Shown here: in pieces, positions 1 to 7,746 of the stretch
Numbering within the stretch: the stretch's first letter is position 1
Layout: each line of letters starts with the position of its first letter
Source of the DNA: Dehalococcoidia bacterium
Lineage (GTDB): Bacteria; Chloroflexota; Dehalococcoidia; UBA2979
Reading direction: 5' to 3'
DNA: 52,984 nucleotides
Assembly: GCA_019694855.1 (NCBI GenBank)
Contig: JAIBBD010000008.1
Location: 1-52,984, forward strand
Position numbers and translations under genes: made by a program
Notes under the pieces: model-generated
Database searches by the model: none
What the model was told of the DNA's origin: nothing
What the model saw: only the letters and a program-made list of their open reading frames with translations

Positions 1-647
1 GTCGCGTACACGAGGGCGCGGCCGTAGCCGGCGACGACCGTCGTGCCGGCCGAGAGTCTGCCGGGGGCAGCGAGGCCCTGAATCGCCTCGACCGGTTGCG
101 GTTCCTTCTCGACGGGCAGCGCCTCGCCAGTCAGCAACGCTTCGCTCACGAGCAGCCCGTGGCTCTCGACGACGAGGGCGTCAGCCGGGACGGTGTCGCC
201 CTCGCCGACCACCACGAGGTCTCCGCGCACGACCTCGAGCGCGGAGATCTCCTCACGGCGGCCCGCGCGGACGACCTCGGCGCGCAGGGCGGTGAGGTCG
301 CGCAGGGCAGAGATGGCGCGCTCGGAGCGGAACTCCTGCGCGAAGCCGAGCGCGACCGACGCAACGATCGAGATGGCGATGGCCGCGCCATTCACCCACT
401 CGTGGAGCAGGAGCGACGCCAGCATGGCCGCGACCAGGACAAGGATGATGGCGCTGCGCAGCTGACGGAACAGCAGCAGTCGCCAGCTGCGGCCGACCAC
501 GGGCGCGGGATCGTTCGGCCCCCAACGCTCCAGGAGCGCCGCGGCCTCGGACGGCGTCAGGCCGTCGCGTGGGTTGCTGTCGCGGAGGAGGCGCGCCAGA
601 TCCTCGACCGCAGGTTCGAAGGTGGCCGCGCGTGGTTCTGAGGTCAT
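1..647 (-). CDS. P-type cation-transporting ATPase, N-terminal part (runs off window start)
   Basis: About 215 N-terminal residues are present; the rest lies beyond base 1. Visible parts are an N-terminal cytoplasmic region with a cation-ATPase N-domain look (residues about 10-50), two membrane helices (about 65-81 and 86-104), and the start of the actuator domain. The actuator holds the VRGD(L)V...GD.VPAD pattern (about 140-156) and the TGE dephosphorylation loop at 173-175. The phosphorylated Asp and ion-binding helix 4 are outside the window, so the transported ion cannot be told. The ATG overlaps the TGA of the upstream histidine kinase (ATGA at 644-647), which implies translational coupling. 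The pump is thus probably made together with, and controlled by, the two-component system beside it. The family call is firm; the subtype is unknown. Confidence 0.88.
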   Translation of the reverse strand, partial: MTSEPRAATFEPAVEDLARLLRDSNPRDGLTPSEAAALLERWGPNDPAPVVGRSWRLLLFRQLRSAIILVLVAAMLASLLLHEWVNGAAIAISIVASVALGFAQEFRSERAISALRDLTALRAEVVRAGRREEISALEVVRGDLVVVGEGDTVPADALVVESHGLLVSEALLTGEALPVEKEPQPVEAIQGLAAPGRLSAGTTVVAGYGRALVYA

Positions 648-1927
648 GGCGCGGCGTCCGCGAGCGCATCGACGGTCGCGCGCGGGAACGTCACCTCGAC
701 GCGCAGGCCGCCGAGCGACGAACTGCTGGCGGCTGCGTGGCCGCCCCGTCGCTGAGCGATGGCCCGTACGATGGCGAGTCCGAGGCCGGCACCTCCGCCA
801 GCGCCGGGCGTGCGGGCTGCATCCAGCTGGGTGAACCGCTCGAAGATGCGCTCCAACTCGGCGGCCGGGACGCCCGGCCCGTCATCTTCGACCAGCAGGC
901 GTGCCGCATGGCGGTCGACCGAGGTCGCCACGACGAGCCTCGTGCCCGGCGGGGTGTGGGCTACGACGTTCTCAATGAGGACCCGCACGACACGCATGGC
1001 CTCCGACTCGGACAACAGCGCGGGCGCTGGCTCGAGGTGGCGTTCGACCTCGGAATCGTGGTCGCCGAGGCGGATGCCCATACGGTCGCAGGCGAGACCC
1101 GCCGCACGAGCGAGATCCGTCGCTGCGGGCGCCGCCGGGGCGTCGCCGTCCTCGGAGAGCCGGGCGAGAGTCAGCAGGTCGTCGATCAGCGCGCTCGCTT
1201 CGTCGGACACCGCCACGAGGTCGTCCGTGGTGGCGCGCTGGTCCGGCGTGAGGTCATCGCGTTGCAGCAGCTCGGCCAGCGCCCGGATCAGCGTCACCGG
1301 GGAGCGCAACTCGTGTGAGGCGTCGCCGATGAACGTCCGCTGGCGTTCGATCGCGAGACGGAGGGGCGCCAGCGCACGGCCCGCGAGGACATACCCGGCC
1401 GCGAGCGCCAGTAACAGCCCGCCCCCGGAGACGAAGCCCAGCACGATCACCAGGGTGCGGACGCTCTCGTCGCGCCCGGCGAGATTGCGGCCGGCGACGA
1501 CGGCTCCCACCACCCGCCCACCCTGCACGAGTGGCGCCGCGCGCACCCGGAGCCGGCTTCCGTCGCGCGAGAGTGTCTCCCACACGTCCTGGCCGCCGAG
1601 CGCCACCTCCACCACGCCGCTCTCGAGCAGCTCCTCCGCCTCGAGGCCACGCGGATTCGCGACGAGCGCGCCGTCCGAGCGGAAGACCACGAGGAACACA
1701 TCGCTCGGTGCGCCGTCGCGGTGAGCTTCGAGGTCGAGCGGCTGCAGGGAGCCGAGCGGCGGCGCCGCGGCGACCCAGTCGTCGGACACGGCCTCGATGC
1801 TGGCATCGACCTCGCGGTCGATGGCCCAGACCAGTCCGAGGTAGGTACCGACGCCGAGGACGATCAGGACCACGAGAAATGCGGCGGCGTACCAGATGGT
1901 GAGCCGAAGGCGGGCTCGCCGGTACAT
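644..1927 (-). CDS. Sensor histidine kinase (OmpR-partner type)
   Basis: A 427-residue membrane kinase. Helix 1 lies at about residues 10-33, then an extracellular sensor of about 120 residues with no recognised domain, helix 2 at about 158-183, and a HAMP-like linker. The HisKA domain has phospho-acceptor His205 in the ASHELRSP box. The ATPase domain carries the N box (Asn320), the DDGPG box (about 348-352) and the GLGLA box (381-385). The longer upstream reading frame is rejected because the ATG at 1927 overlaps the TGA of the response regulator (ATGA), and its first residues lead straight into helix 1. Its own stop overlaps the start of the cation ATPase in the same way. The order regulator-kinase-pump suggests sensing of an ion or envelope stress that the pump relieves; this is inference. 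Confidence 0.93.
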   Translation of the reverse strand: MYRRARLRLTIWYAAAFLVVLIVLGVGTYLGLVWAIDREVDASIEAVSDDWVAAAPPLGSLQPLDLEAHRDGAPSDVFLVVFRSDGALVANPRGLEAEELLESGVVEVALGGQDVWETLSRDGSRLRVRAAPLVQGGRVVGAVVAGRNLAGRDESVRTLVIVLGFVSGGGLLLALAAGYVLAGRALAPLRLAIERQRTFIGDASHELRSPVTLIRALAELLQRDDLTPDQRATTDDLVAVSDEASALIDDLLTLARLSEDGDAPAAPAATDLARAAGLACDRMGIRLGDHDSEVERHLEPAPALLSESEAMRVVRVLIENVVAHTPPGTRLVVATSVDRHAARLLVEDDGPGVPAAELERIFERFTQLDAARTPGAGGGAGLGLAIVRAIAQRRGGHAAASSSSLGGLRVEVTFPRATVDALADAAP

Positions 1928-2589
1928 CAGACGCCGTCGATGCGGTAGCCGACGCCACGCACCGTGCGAATCGGCGATGCGGCACCGAGCTTTCGTCGCA
2001 GGTAGTGGACGTAGAGGTCCACGTTGCTCTCGACGGGCTCCTCGTCGTAGCCCCAGACGCCCGCGAGGATCGCCCCGCGGCTGAAGGTGCGTCCGCGATG
2101 GCGGGCGAGGAACTCGAGCAGCCGCCACTCAGTGGGGGCGAGTTCCACCCGTTCACCGTCCCGTCGCACCTCGTGCCGGCCCAGGTCAACCTCGAGGTCG
2201 CCGACGCGAAGCACCTCTGGTTGCAGCTCCGCGCGGCGGCGGCCACAGGCGCGCACGCGCGCCTGCAGCTCCTCGAGCGCGAAGGGCTTGGTCAGGTAGT
2301 CATCCGCGCCAAGATCCAGGCCGCGCACCCGATCCTCGACTTCGCCCTTCGCGGTGAGCATCAAGACCGGAGTGGCGACACCGGTCCGCCGCAGAGCGTC
2401 GAGGACGGCGAATCCGTCGAGGCCGGGCATCATCACGTCGAGCACGAGCACGTCGAACGTGTCCTCCGAGGCGAGAGCGAGCGCATCGTCGCCGGCATGG
2501 GCGACGTCCACGACGTGGCCGTCCTCGGTCAAGACGCGCGCCACGACGCGCGCGAGGCGACGGTCATCCTCGGCGAGGAGTACATGCAT
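1927..2589 (-). CDS. OmpR/PhoB-family response regulator
   Basis: A 220-residue DNA-binding regulator. The receiver domain occupies residues 1-115, with acidic pocket Asp8/Asp9, phospho-acceptor Asp51 in VLDVMMPG, and the conserved Lys in YLTKPF. A winged-helix output domain (about 125-220) ends in the typical VRGVGYRI motif. I start at the ATG at 2589 (MHVLLAEDD) because the receiver fold begins there; an extension of 12 residues to 2625 is possible but adds no domain. It is first in a translationally coupled operon with the kinase and the P-type ATPase. The operon is divergent from the ApbE/ferric-reductase genes across a 114-base intergenic region. Confidence 0.93.
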   Translation of the reverse strand: MHVLLAEDDRRLARVVARVLTEDGHVVDVAHAGDDALALASEDTFDVLVLDVMMPGLDGFAVLDALRRTGVATPVLMLTAKGEVEDRVRGLDLGADDYLTKPFALEELQARVRACGRRRAELQPEVLRVGDLEVDLGRHEVRRDGERVELAPTEWRLLEFLARHRGRTFSRGAILAGVWGYDEEPVESNVDLYVHYLRRKLGAASPIRTVRGVGYRIDGV

Positions 2590-2648
2590 GTGCGGATGGT
2601 GGGCGCCTCGGTGGGCAGGTGGCAACGGTCAAAGGTAATTCCAATGCA

Positions 2649-2668
2649 GTGACGCGAGGATCGGTCAC
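2649..2668. promoter_or_regulatory. Inverted repeat GTGAC-N10-GTCAC between divergent operons
   Basis: GTGAC at 2649-2653 and GTCAC at 2664-2668 form a 5-base dyad with a 10-base spacer. It lies between the response-regulator gene (minus) and the small membrane-protein gene (plus). Its place suggests an operator, perhaps for the adjacent OmpR-type regulator, but 5-base arms can arise by chance. Confidence 0.25.
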
Positions 2669-2703
2669 AGGCAGCTGAACTTACCTCGAAAGGAGCGTTG
2701 CCA

Positions 2704-2964
2704 ATGCCTCGAAAGCCGGTCCTCGCGTACGCCATTGGCGGCACCGCCGCCGCGGTGGCGGCAATTGTCATCACGGCCTCGACTGTCGGGTTGCACCCGA
2801 CCAGCTCCGAGGGCGCGCCGAACGAATCCACCTCGACGGCGGTTGTCGCGGCCGCGGGGGCGAACGCCGTGCTGACCTCGTACCAAGACGGTGACCACGG
2901 CGCCTACACGCTAACGACACGTTACGGCGAGCACGAGGGACGCGAGCACGACGATGACGACTAG
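2704..2964 (+). CDS. Small exported/anchored protein, possible truncated FMN_bind relative
   Basis: An 86-residue protein with an uncleaved-looking N-terminal membrane segment (about residues 7-28) and a Ser/Thr/Ala linker. A short stretch DGDHGAYTLTTRYGEHEG resembles the first strand of FMN-binding domain proteins, which often read DGTYTG...DTRYG. A very acidic His/Asp tail follows. A Shine-Dalgarno sequence AGGAG at 2691-2695 favours the ATG at 2704 over the TTG at 2698. It is the first gene before ApbE and the ferric-reductase-like protein, and its end overlaps the next small gene. A full FMN_bind domain would need about 60 more residues and the (S/T)GAT flavinylation site; neither is present. 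The gene is probably real; its function is unknown. Confidence 0.7.
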   Translation: MPRKPVLAYAIGGTAAAVAAIVITASTVGLHPTSSEGAPNESTSTAVVAAAGANAVLTSYQDGDHGAYTLTTRYGEHEGREHDDDD

Positions 2965-3214
2965 CACTCCAGCACGACCGAGCACAACCGCCCGCGCCGA
3001 GCGTCGCCTGCTCGTACAGCTCTCGGTTGCCGCGGTGTCCATGCTGACGCTGGCGGCGTCCTGGCTCGGGATCATGAGCGCCGAGCGCGCGGTGGTCGCA
3101 CAGCCCACCGAGGTGCAGGCCGAAGCGACCACCACGAACGGGTCGCTGACAAGCGTGGTCCCGGCCCCGGCGACTTCGAACACGACCGTCGTGCGCCGGT
3201 CGCGGGCCTCCTAG
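2954..3214 (+). CDS. Small single-pass membrane protein, unknown function
   Basis: An 86-residue protein with a basic N-terminus (Arg17, Arg18), one membrane helix at about residues 21-42, and a Thr/Ala-rich extracytoplasmic tail ending in basic residues. The ATG overlaps the end of the preceding small gene by 11 bases, and the stop is 9 bases before the ApbE start. This indicates one transcription unit: small protein, small protein, apbE, ferric-reductase-like. I recognise no family. An accessory or anchoring role in a flavin/haem membrane electron-transfer unit is a guess from position only. Confidence 0.65.
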   Translation: MTTSTPARPSTTARAERRLLVQLSVAAVSMLTLAASWLGIMSAERAVVAQPTEVQAEATTTNGSLTSVVPAPATSNTTVVRRSRAS

Positions 3215-3223
3215 GAGCCGGCG

Positions 3224-4066
3224 ATGGAGCACGAATTCAAGGCGACCGGGACCACGTGGTGGCTACGCTCGGACGGGGCGCCACGGAGTCTGCTGCTGCT
3301 CGTGGAACAGCTCGTGCGCGAGTATGAGGCCAGGCTCAGCCGCTTCCTGCCGGATTCGGCCCTCTCGCGCCTGAATCGCGAGCGGCGCGTGGAGGACGAC
3401 GTCGTGGCGGCGGTCGTCAGTGCAGCGGAATCCGCGCGACGGCTCACCCGTGGCGCCTTCGACGCGCGGGCGGGCGCGGCGCTGGTAGCGGCCGGCTACG
3501 ACCGCTCCTTCGAGGAGATGGACGGGGCGCAGAACTCCGGCCCGGAATCCAGCCGGCCCACCGTGCTGCTCCTCGGTACGACCGTGCTGCTCCTCGGGCA
3601 CGGGCAGATCGACCTCGGCGGGATCGCCAAGGGCTGGATCGTCGACCGGGCGGCGGAGCTGCTCGGGGAGGCCGGCGCCTGCGTCGTCGACGGCGGCGGC
3701 GACATCCGGACCGTGGGCGGCCCCGCAGCCGAGGAATGGCCGATCGGCGTCGGCGACGACCTCGCGGTCGGGCTCGCCGATGGGGCCGTGGCGACCTCGT
3801 CGACACGAAGCCGCCGCTGGCAGACCCCGTCCGGCGAAGCACACCACATCATCGACGTCTCGGCCGGCGTACCTGCTCGCGAGGTAGTGACGACCGCGGT
3901 GGTCGTCGCGAGCGATGCGATGACCGCCGACGCGCTGGCCACCTCGATCCTCGCTGACGAGCGGCGGGGCATGCGCGCGGTCGCGGCCCGGGGTGGCCAG
4001 GCACTGATTCAGCGTGTCTCGGGAGCGTGGGAAATGACACCGGGGATGTCGAGGTACCTGCGATGA
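3224..4066 (+). CDS. apbE: FAD:protein FMN transferase (ApbE family)
   Basis: A 280-residue ApbE-like enzyme, which links FMN covalently to Thr/Ser in target proteins of extracytoplasmic electron transport. Family marks seen are an N-terminal segment with SALSRLNR, DLGGIAKGWIVDRA, VDGGGDIRTVG, an HHIID motif near residue 207, and the C-terminal DAMTADALATS motif holding the Mg-binding Asp/Thr. I see no clear signal peptide or lipobox, so the protein may be cytoplasmic, or the true start may differ. Two copies of TVLLLG lie 7 residues apart (from about residue 113), coded by a 17-base direct repeat with period 21. The stop overlaps the next ATG (ATGA). No FMN_bind substrate with an (S/T)GAT site is visible nearby. 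Confidence 0.9.
   Translation: MEHEFKATGTTWWLRSDGAPRSLLLLVEQLVREYEARLSRFLPDSALSRLNRERRVEDDVVAAVVSAAESARRLTRGAFDARAGAALVAAGYDRSFEEMDGAQNSGPESSRPTVLLLGTTVLLLGHGQIDLGGIAKGWIVDRAAELLGEAGACVVDGGGDIRTVGGPAAEEWPIGVGDDLAVGLADGAVATSSTRSRRWQTPSGEAHHIIDVSAGVPAREVVTTAVVVASDAMTADALATSILADERRGMRAVAARGGQALIQRVSGAWEMTPGMSRYLR
3560..3597 (+). repeat. In-frame tandem duplication (17-base copies, period 21) inside apbE
   Basis: The 17 bases at 3560-3576 recur identically at 3581-3597, giving TVLLLG twice, exactly seven codons apart. The reading frame stays open. It looks like a slippage duplication just before the conserved DLGGIAKG motif. Confidence 0.8.
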
Positions 4067-4725
4067 GCGAGCGGAATCTGCAGGCGACGTTCAACGTCGC
4101 CGTGTGGGGATTTGTTGCCCTGGTGCTCGCCGCGCCGTGGATGCTCGCGGGCGGGACCCAGGTGCCGACGCTGTGGTGGGCGTCGCGCGCGTTCGGCTTC
4201 GTGTCGTATGTGGCGCTGTGGCTGTCGATGTTCACGGGTGTGCTGCTGAGCACCCAGCGTCTCCCGAAACAGCTCGACCGCAAGGTCCTGTTCGAGCTGC
4301 ACCAGCAGTGGACACTCGCAGCCGTCATCGCTACCGCGCTGCACGTGCTCGCGGTGGTCACGCATCCGGAGGCCGGCGTCGGACTTGCTGGGGCGCTGGT
4401 TCCGTACGCCTCGAACGAGCTGACGGGGCCGGTCGCTCTGGGCGTGCTCGCCTTTTGGGGACTGGGGCTCGTGGCAGTCAGCAGCTGGCTTCGCTCACGG
4501 ATCTCGTCCACCACCTGGCGGCTGATCCACACGGTCGCGTTCGGCGCGTTCCTCGTGGCGATCGCGCACTCCGTCACGGCAGGGTCAGACAGCGCGGCCC
4601 TCGCGGTGCAGTGGCTGTACGCACTGACGGGATCGACCCTTGCGGGCGCGATCGTGCTGCGCGTCGCCAGCGCCCTGATGGGGCGTTCGAGAGCCGCGGT
4701 GCGCCGCCCGGGGCACGCGCGCTAG
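4063..4725 (+). CDS. Ferric-reductase-like transmembrane haem protein
   Basis: A 220-residue protein with about six membrane helices and the pattern of the ferric-reductase-like membrane domain. Candidate haem ligands are the histidines in ELHQQWTL and ALHVLAV on one helix pair, and those in RLIHTVAF and AIAHS on a later helix. There is no FAD/NAD(P)H-binding domain, so electrons must come from another protein. The start is the ATG at 4063, whose ATGA overlaps the apbE stop. The pairing with ApbE fits the widespread flavin/haem transmembrane electron-transfer modules; electron donor and acceptor are unknown here. Confidence 0.85.
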   Translation: MSERNLQATFNVAVWGFVALVLAAPWMLAGGTQVPTLWWASRAFGFVSYVALWLSMFTGVLLSTQRLPKQLDRKVLFELHQQWTLAAVIATALHVLAVVTHPEAGVGLAGALVPYASNELTGPVALGVLAFWGLGLVAVSSWLRSRISSTTWRLIHTVAFGAFLVAIAHSVTAGSDSAALAVQWLYALTGSTLAGAIVLRVASALMGRSRAAVRRPGHAR

Positions 4726-4815
4726 TGCTTTACAGCCAACGACAGTGGATCATGGAAGCTCCGACCTGAGGCTCCCACATCCTTCGAGACGCCGGTGGAG
4801 TGGAAAGGGACGAAC

Positions 4816-5292
4816 GTGGAACTCGGATCGATCGTCGGACTGCCCGCGCATCCGTTGCTCGTGCACGGCGCCGTCGTGCTCGTGCCGCTTGCGATCCTCG
4901 GATTCATCGCGGTCGGCTGGCACGACGGCTGGCGACGCCGTTACCTGCTGCCGGTGCTGGCGCTGGCGGTCGGAGGCTGGGCGCTCGCCTTCCTCGCGAC
5001 CCAGAGCGGGGAACCGATGGAGGAACATGTGCGCAGCGCGGCGGCCGCCGCCGGACAGCCACGACCGCGCTTCGGCGAGCACCCCGACCTGGGAAACACG
5101 GCGGCGATCCTCTCGTTCGTGTTCGCCCTCGCCGTTGCAGGGGTGTTCGCGCTCGAGCGCTGGGTGCCCTCGTTCCATGCATCGAGGCGATCGATGCTCG
5201 GCGCGTACGCGGTCTCGGCGGTTATCGGCCTCGTAGCGCTGATCTGGATGGTGCGCGCCGGCCACACCGGGGCCAAGCTCGTCTGGGGCTAG
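4816..5292 (+). CDS. DUF2231-family membrane protein
   Basis: A 158-residue protein with four predicted helices. The family signature GLPAHPLLVHGAVVLVPLA at the N-terminus puts two His residues at the edge of helix 1. The start is a GTG at 4816, preceded by AAGGGA at 4805-4810; an in-frame GTG at 4795 lacks such a site. DUF2231 proteins are poorly understood, but are often found beside haem or electron-transfer membrane proteins. Here it follows the ferric-reductase-like gene after about 90 bases, so it may extend that unit. A strong hairpin terminator follows. Confidence 0.85.
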   Translation: MELGSIVGLPAHPLLVHGAVVLVPLAILGFIAVGWHDGWRRRYLLPVLALAVGGWALAFLATQSGEPMEEHVRSAAAAAGQPRPRFGEHPDLGNTAAILSFVFALAVAGVFALERWVPSFHASRRSMLGAYAVSAVIGLVALIWMVRAGHTGAKLVWG

Positions 5293-5316
5293 CACCGAGA
5301 CACTCGAGGACGGACG

Positions 5317-5340
5317 ACGGCCGGGCGCTTGCCCGGCCGT
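5317..5340. terminator. Hairpin terminator between convergent genes
   Basis: Perfect 10-base stem: ACGGCCGGGC at 5317-5326 and its complement at 5331-5340, with loop GCTT. It lies between the DUF2231 gene (plus) and the yceI-like gene (minus), so it could serve both strands. There is no T-run, which is common in high-GC genomes. Confidence 0.7.
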
Positions 5341-5343
5341 TCG

Positions 5344-5859
5344 CTACGCAGGCGCGGAGGGCTCCTCCGAGACCTCCGCGTTTACGGTGATGGTGACCGT
5401 CTTGCCGACGAGAACGCCGCGGATGCCAAAGGTGAGATCGAAGTCGGCGCGGTCAACCTCGGCGGCAAGGATGAAGCGTACCCGGCGAGGCGCGGCCTCG
5501 AGCAGCTCGAAGCGGCCGCGACCGAGGATGCCACGGGTGATGCCGTGCATCGTGAGGTCGCCGCGCACGAGAAACGTCTGCTCATCGAGGCGGGTCACAT
5601 CCGAGCTGACGAAGCGGATCTCCGGGTAGGCATCAGCGTTCAAGAAGCCTGGTGACAGCAGATCGCGGTCACGCTCGGCGTTGTCGGTGCGGAGACTGGC
5701 CGTGGCAATCGTGGCCGTCACGTGAGAACGCTCCGGCTGATCCGGATCGAGCACGATGTCGGCCTCAAACTCCGTGAAGCGACCGTGCACGGTGGCGACC
5801 ATGAGGTGCTCTACGGAGAAGGAGACCTCGGTACGCGCGTCGTCGAGCTGCCACGTCAT
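5344..5859 (-). CDS. YceI family protein (isoprenoid/lipid-binding lipocalin-like fold)
   Basis: A 171-residue protein covering one whole YceI domain. It begins WQLDDARTEVSFSVEHLMVATVHGRF, split here as WQLDDARTEVSFSVEH then LMVATVHGRF, and continues with LRTDNAERDRDLLSPGF-type and YPEIRFVSSDV patterns and a GDLTMHGITR strand. It has no signal peptide, unlike E. coli YceI, so a cytoplasmic form is likely. YceI proteins bind long isoprenoid or amphiphilic ligands in a beta-barrel. It stands alone, separated from the DUF5671 gene upstream by 72 bases. The family call is firm; the ligand is unknown. Confidence 0.92.
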   Translation of the reverse strand: MTWQLDDARTEVSFSVEHLMVATVHGRFTEFEADIVLDPDQPERSHVTATIATASLRTDNAERDRDLLSPGFLNADAYPEIRFVSSDVTRLDEQTFLVRGDLTMHGITRGILGRGRFELLEAAPRRVRFILAAEVDRADFDLTFGIRGVLVGKTVTITVNAEVSEEPSAPA

Positions 5860-5931
5860 ACGCTCTCCTCGGGCTCCTCCGGCTCTGTCTCCATTGAACC
5901 ACAGCGCCGTCGCGCCCTCGCAGCCCGGCCT

Positions 5932-7746
5932 TCAGAGCTCAGCGGCGCCCGCGAGCAGCGGCACGAGCTGTGCATTGCCGTGTTCGTCGACGAGCAGGAG
6001 GCAGTCGTCCTCGCTGCCGGCGACGAGTGAGCGCAGCCCCGCGAGCTGTTGCTCGCTCCACGGCGCGACGGCCGCAACGCCCGCCCTCCGCCAGACGCGG
6101 ATGCGGGTTCCCTCGAGGTCGACGAACGCGGCGGCCAGCCCGTCTCCGCCCGGGGGGACGACGAGGACCACCGTACGGCGCCGACGCCGCCGCGCGAGCG
6201 CCTCGGCCGGCGCCGCTGCCTGGTCCTCGCGCAGTACCACCCAGTGGTAGCCGGCGACGATGCCCGCGGCCAGCACGAAGGCGACACTCCAGCGCACGTC
6301 GACGAGCAGCTCGCGCGTCAAGCCGTCGCCGAGCAGCGCATCGAAGAAGCGGAAGAGCACGATCGTGAGGTTCACGAGCAAGGTGACCGTGGCCGCACCG
6401 AAGATGGCGAACAGGTAGGTGCGCCTCGGCAGGGCGACGCGCTCGGCAGGGTCGAGCGCCGTGATGCGCTGGACGCCGAACCAGAACCACGCCCAGACCG
6501 GTGCGCCGACCATCACCAGGGTGAGCGTGAGCACGAGCTGTTCGCGCCACCAGCCAGAACTGCGGATGAGGCCGCCGTCCTCGGGAGCGCCGGCTTCGAC
6601 GGCGAGTGCCAGCCCGGCGACGATGCCCCCGGTCAGCACCAGCAGGCCCGCGGCCGTCACGAGGTAGCGGTAGACCCGCTCCGCGTCGCTGCGCGCGACG
6701 TGTTCCGCACGACCCTCCCAGAGCAGCGAGCGGAAATAGCCCCAGACGCCGAGTCCGAGCAGCGCGACGCTCAGTGCCCCCGGGAGCCCGGCGAAGTGAC
6801 TCGCCGCGCCGCCCACCGGGTTCCCGATCCACCAGTCGAGCAGCATGTGCAGGCCGATGGCAGCGGGGATGAGGGTCATGGCGACGCCGGGCAGGACTCC
6901 GAAGAGGAAGACAACGACCTGCCAGATCGCCTCGCTCCGCGGCTCGCGGCGAAGTCGCAGCAGCCAGTGGACGCCCCAGACCATCGCGCCTACCAGCGCT
7001 GGCGCTCCGGCCTCGCGGAGCCCTCGGCTCCAGTCCCCGTGTACGAGGGTCGAGCGGAAGAGTCCGTCGTAGGCGGCGGAGAGCACCGAGCCGAGGCCGG
7101 CGCCGAGGCCGCTGAGGAGGAACAGGAGCCCGACCACCGAGGCGAACCCGAGGTAGAGGTGATCGAGCCACGCCGTCGCGGGCGTCCGGTGCTCGCCCCG
7201 CACGATCAGGTCGTGCAGAAGCCAGATTGCCAGCCAGACGGCCAGCCAGCCGACGGCGCGGCCGTCGAAGTCGGAGATCCGCAGCACGAACTGGAGGACC
7301 GTGATGGCGTTGACCGCCACGACCATGAGCGCGATGCCACGGGCCAGGTTGAGGTAGAGGCGACGCACCTCGGAGCCCACTTCGGCTTCGCGGGCGCTGG
7401 CCAGCGAGCGCTGCGCGAGGAGCGCGGCAATCAGCCAGGCGGGAAGCCCGACGATGCTGAAGGCGAGGGCGAACGCCAGCTCTGTGTCGCTTTCGGAGAT
7501 CACGGTCGCGCCACCGAACGAGTCGATCAGGCCACCGAGCAACAGCGACAGCCCGACGCCCGAGAAGATGAGCGCGAGCAACCCGATACCGTAGAGGAAC
7601 AATCGCCGGATGGTGCCGAGGCCGACATCGGAAGTGGGGTGCCCGTCCTCGCGGGGCTGGCGCCGCCGGATGAGCATCACGACGACGCCAATGATGACCA
7701 ACAGCGGGACGAGTGAGACGACCAAGCCGATCACATCCCTAGCCAC
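5932..7746 (-). CDS. DUF5671 multi-pass membrane protein
   Basis: A 604-residue integral membrane protein with roughly 14 to 16 helices in repeated four-helix blocks. Each block starts with a (R)(R)LYLYxxxxxALL-like strand pattern (for example RRLFLYGIGLLAL near residue 47, RRLYLNLARGIAL near 127, RVYRYLVTAAGLLVL near 360, and RTYLFAIFGAATV near 445). This repeat pattern is what suggests the DUF5671 family. A soluble C-terminal tail of about 80 residues follows. The start is a GTG at 7746 directly abutting the stop of the upstream gene, so the two are co-transcribed. Function is unknown. Confidence 0.8.
   Translation of the reverse strand: MARDVIGLVVSLVPLLVIIGVVVMLIRRRQPREDGHPTSDVGLGTIRRLFLYGIGLLALIFSGVGLSLLLGGLIDSFGGATVISESDTELAFALAFSIVGLPAWLIAALLAQRSLASAREAEVGSEVRRLYLNLARGIALMVVAVNAITVLQFVLRISDFDGRAVGWLAVWLAIWLLHDLIVRGEHRTPATAWLDHLYLGFASVVGLLFLLSGLGAGLGSVLSAAYDGLFRSTLVHGDWSRGLREAGAPALVGAMVWGVHWLLRLRREPRSEAIWQVVVFLFGVLPGVAMTLIPAAIGLHMLLDWWIGNPVGGAASHFAGLPGALSVALLGLGVWGYFRSLLWEGRAEHVARSDAERVYRYLVTAAGLLVLTGGIVAGLALAVEAGAPEDGGLIRSSGWWREQLVLTLTLVMVGAPVWAWFWFGVQRITALDPAERVALPRRTYLFAIFGAATVTLLVNLTIVLFRFFDALLGDGLTRELLVDVRWSVAFVLAAGIVAGYHWVVLREDQAAAPAEALARRRRRRTVVLVVPPGGDGLAAAFVDLEGTRIRVWRRAGVAAVAPWSEQQLAGLRSLVAGSEDDCLLLVDEHGNAQLVPLLAGAAEL

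Noticed and set aside
2704-3223. Possible frameshift joining the 86-residue protein to a full FMN_bind domain
   Set aside because: I looked for the rest of the domain and the (S/T)GAT site in the other plus-strand frames up to apbE. They read as a membrane helix and Thr/Ala tail, so this is not a simple frameshift.
6049-7716. Plus-strand frame of 555 codons opposite the DUF5671 gene
   Set aside because: Its product is Glu/Asp/Arg/Gln-rich with no motif, whereas the minus strand gives a clean membrane protein. Shadow of helix codons.
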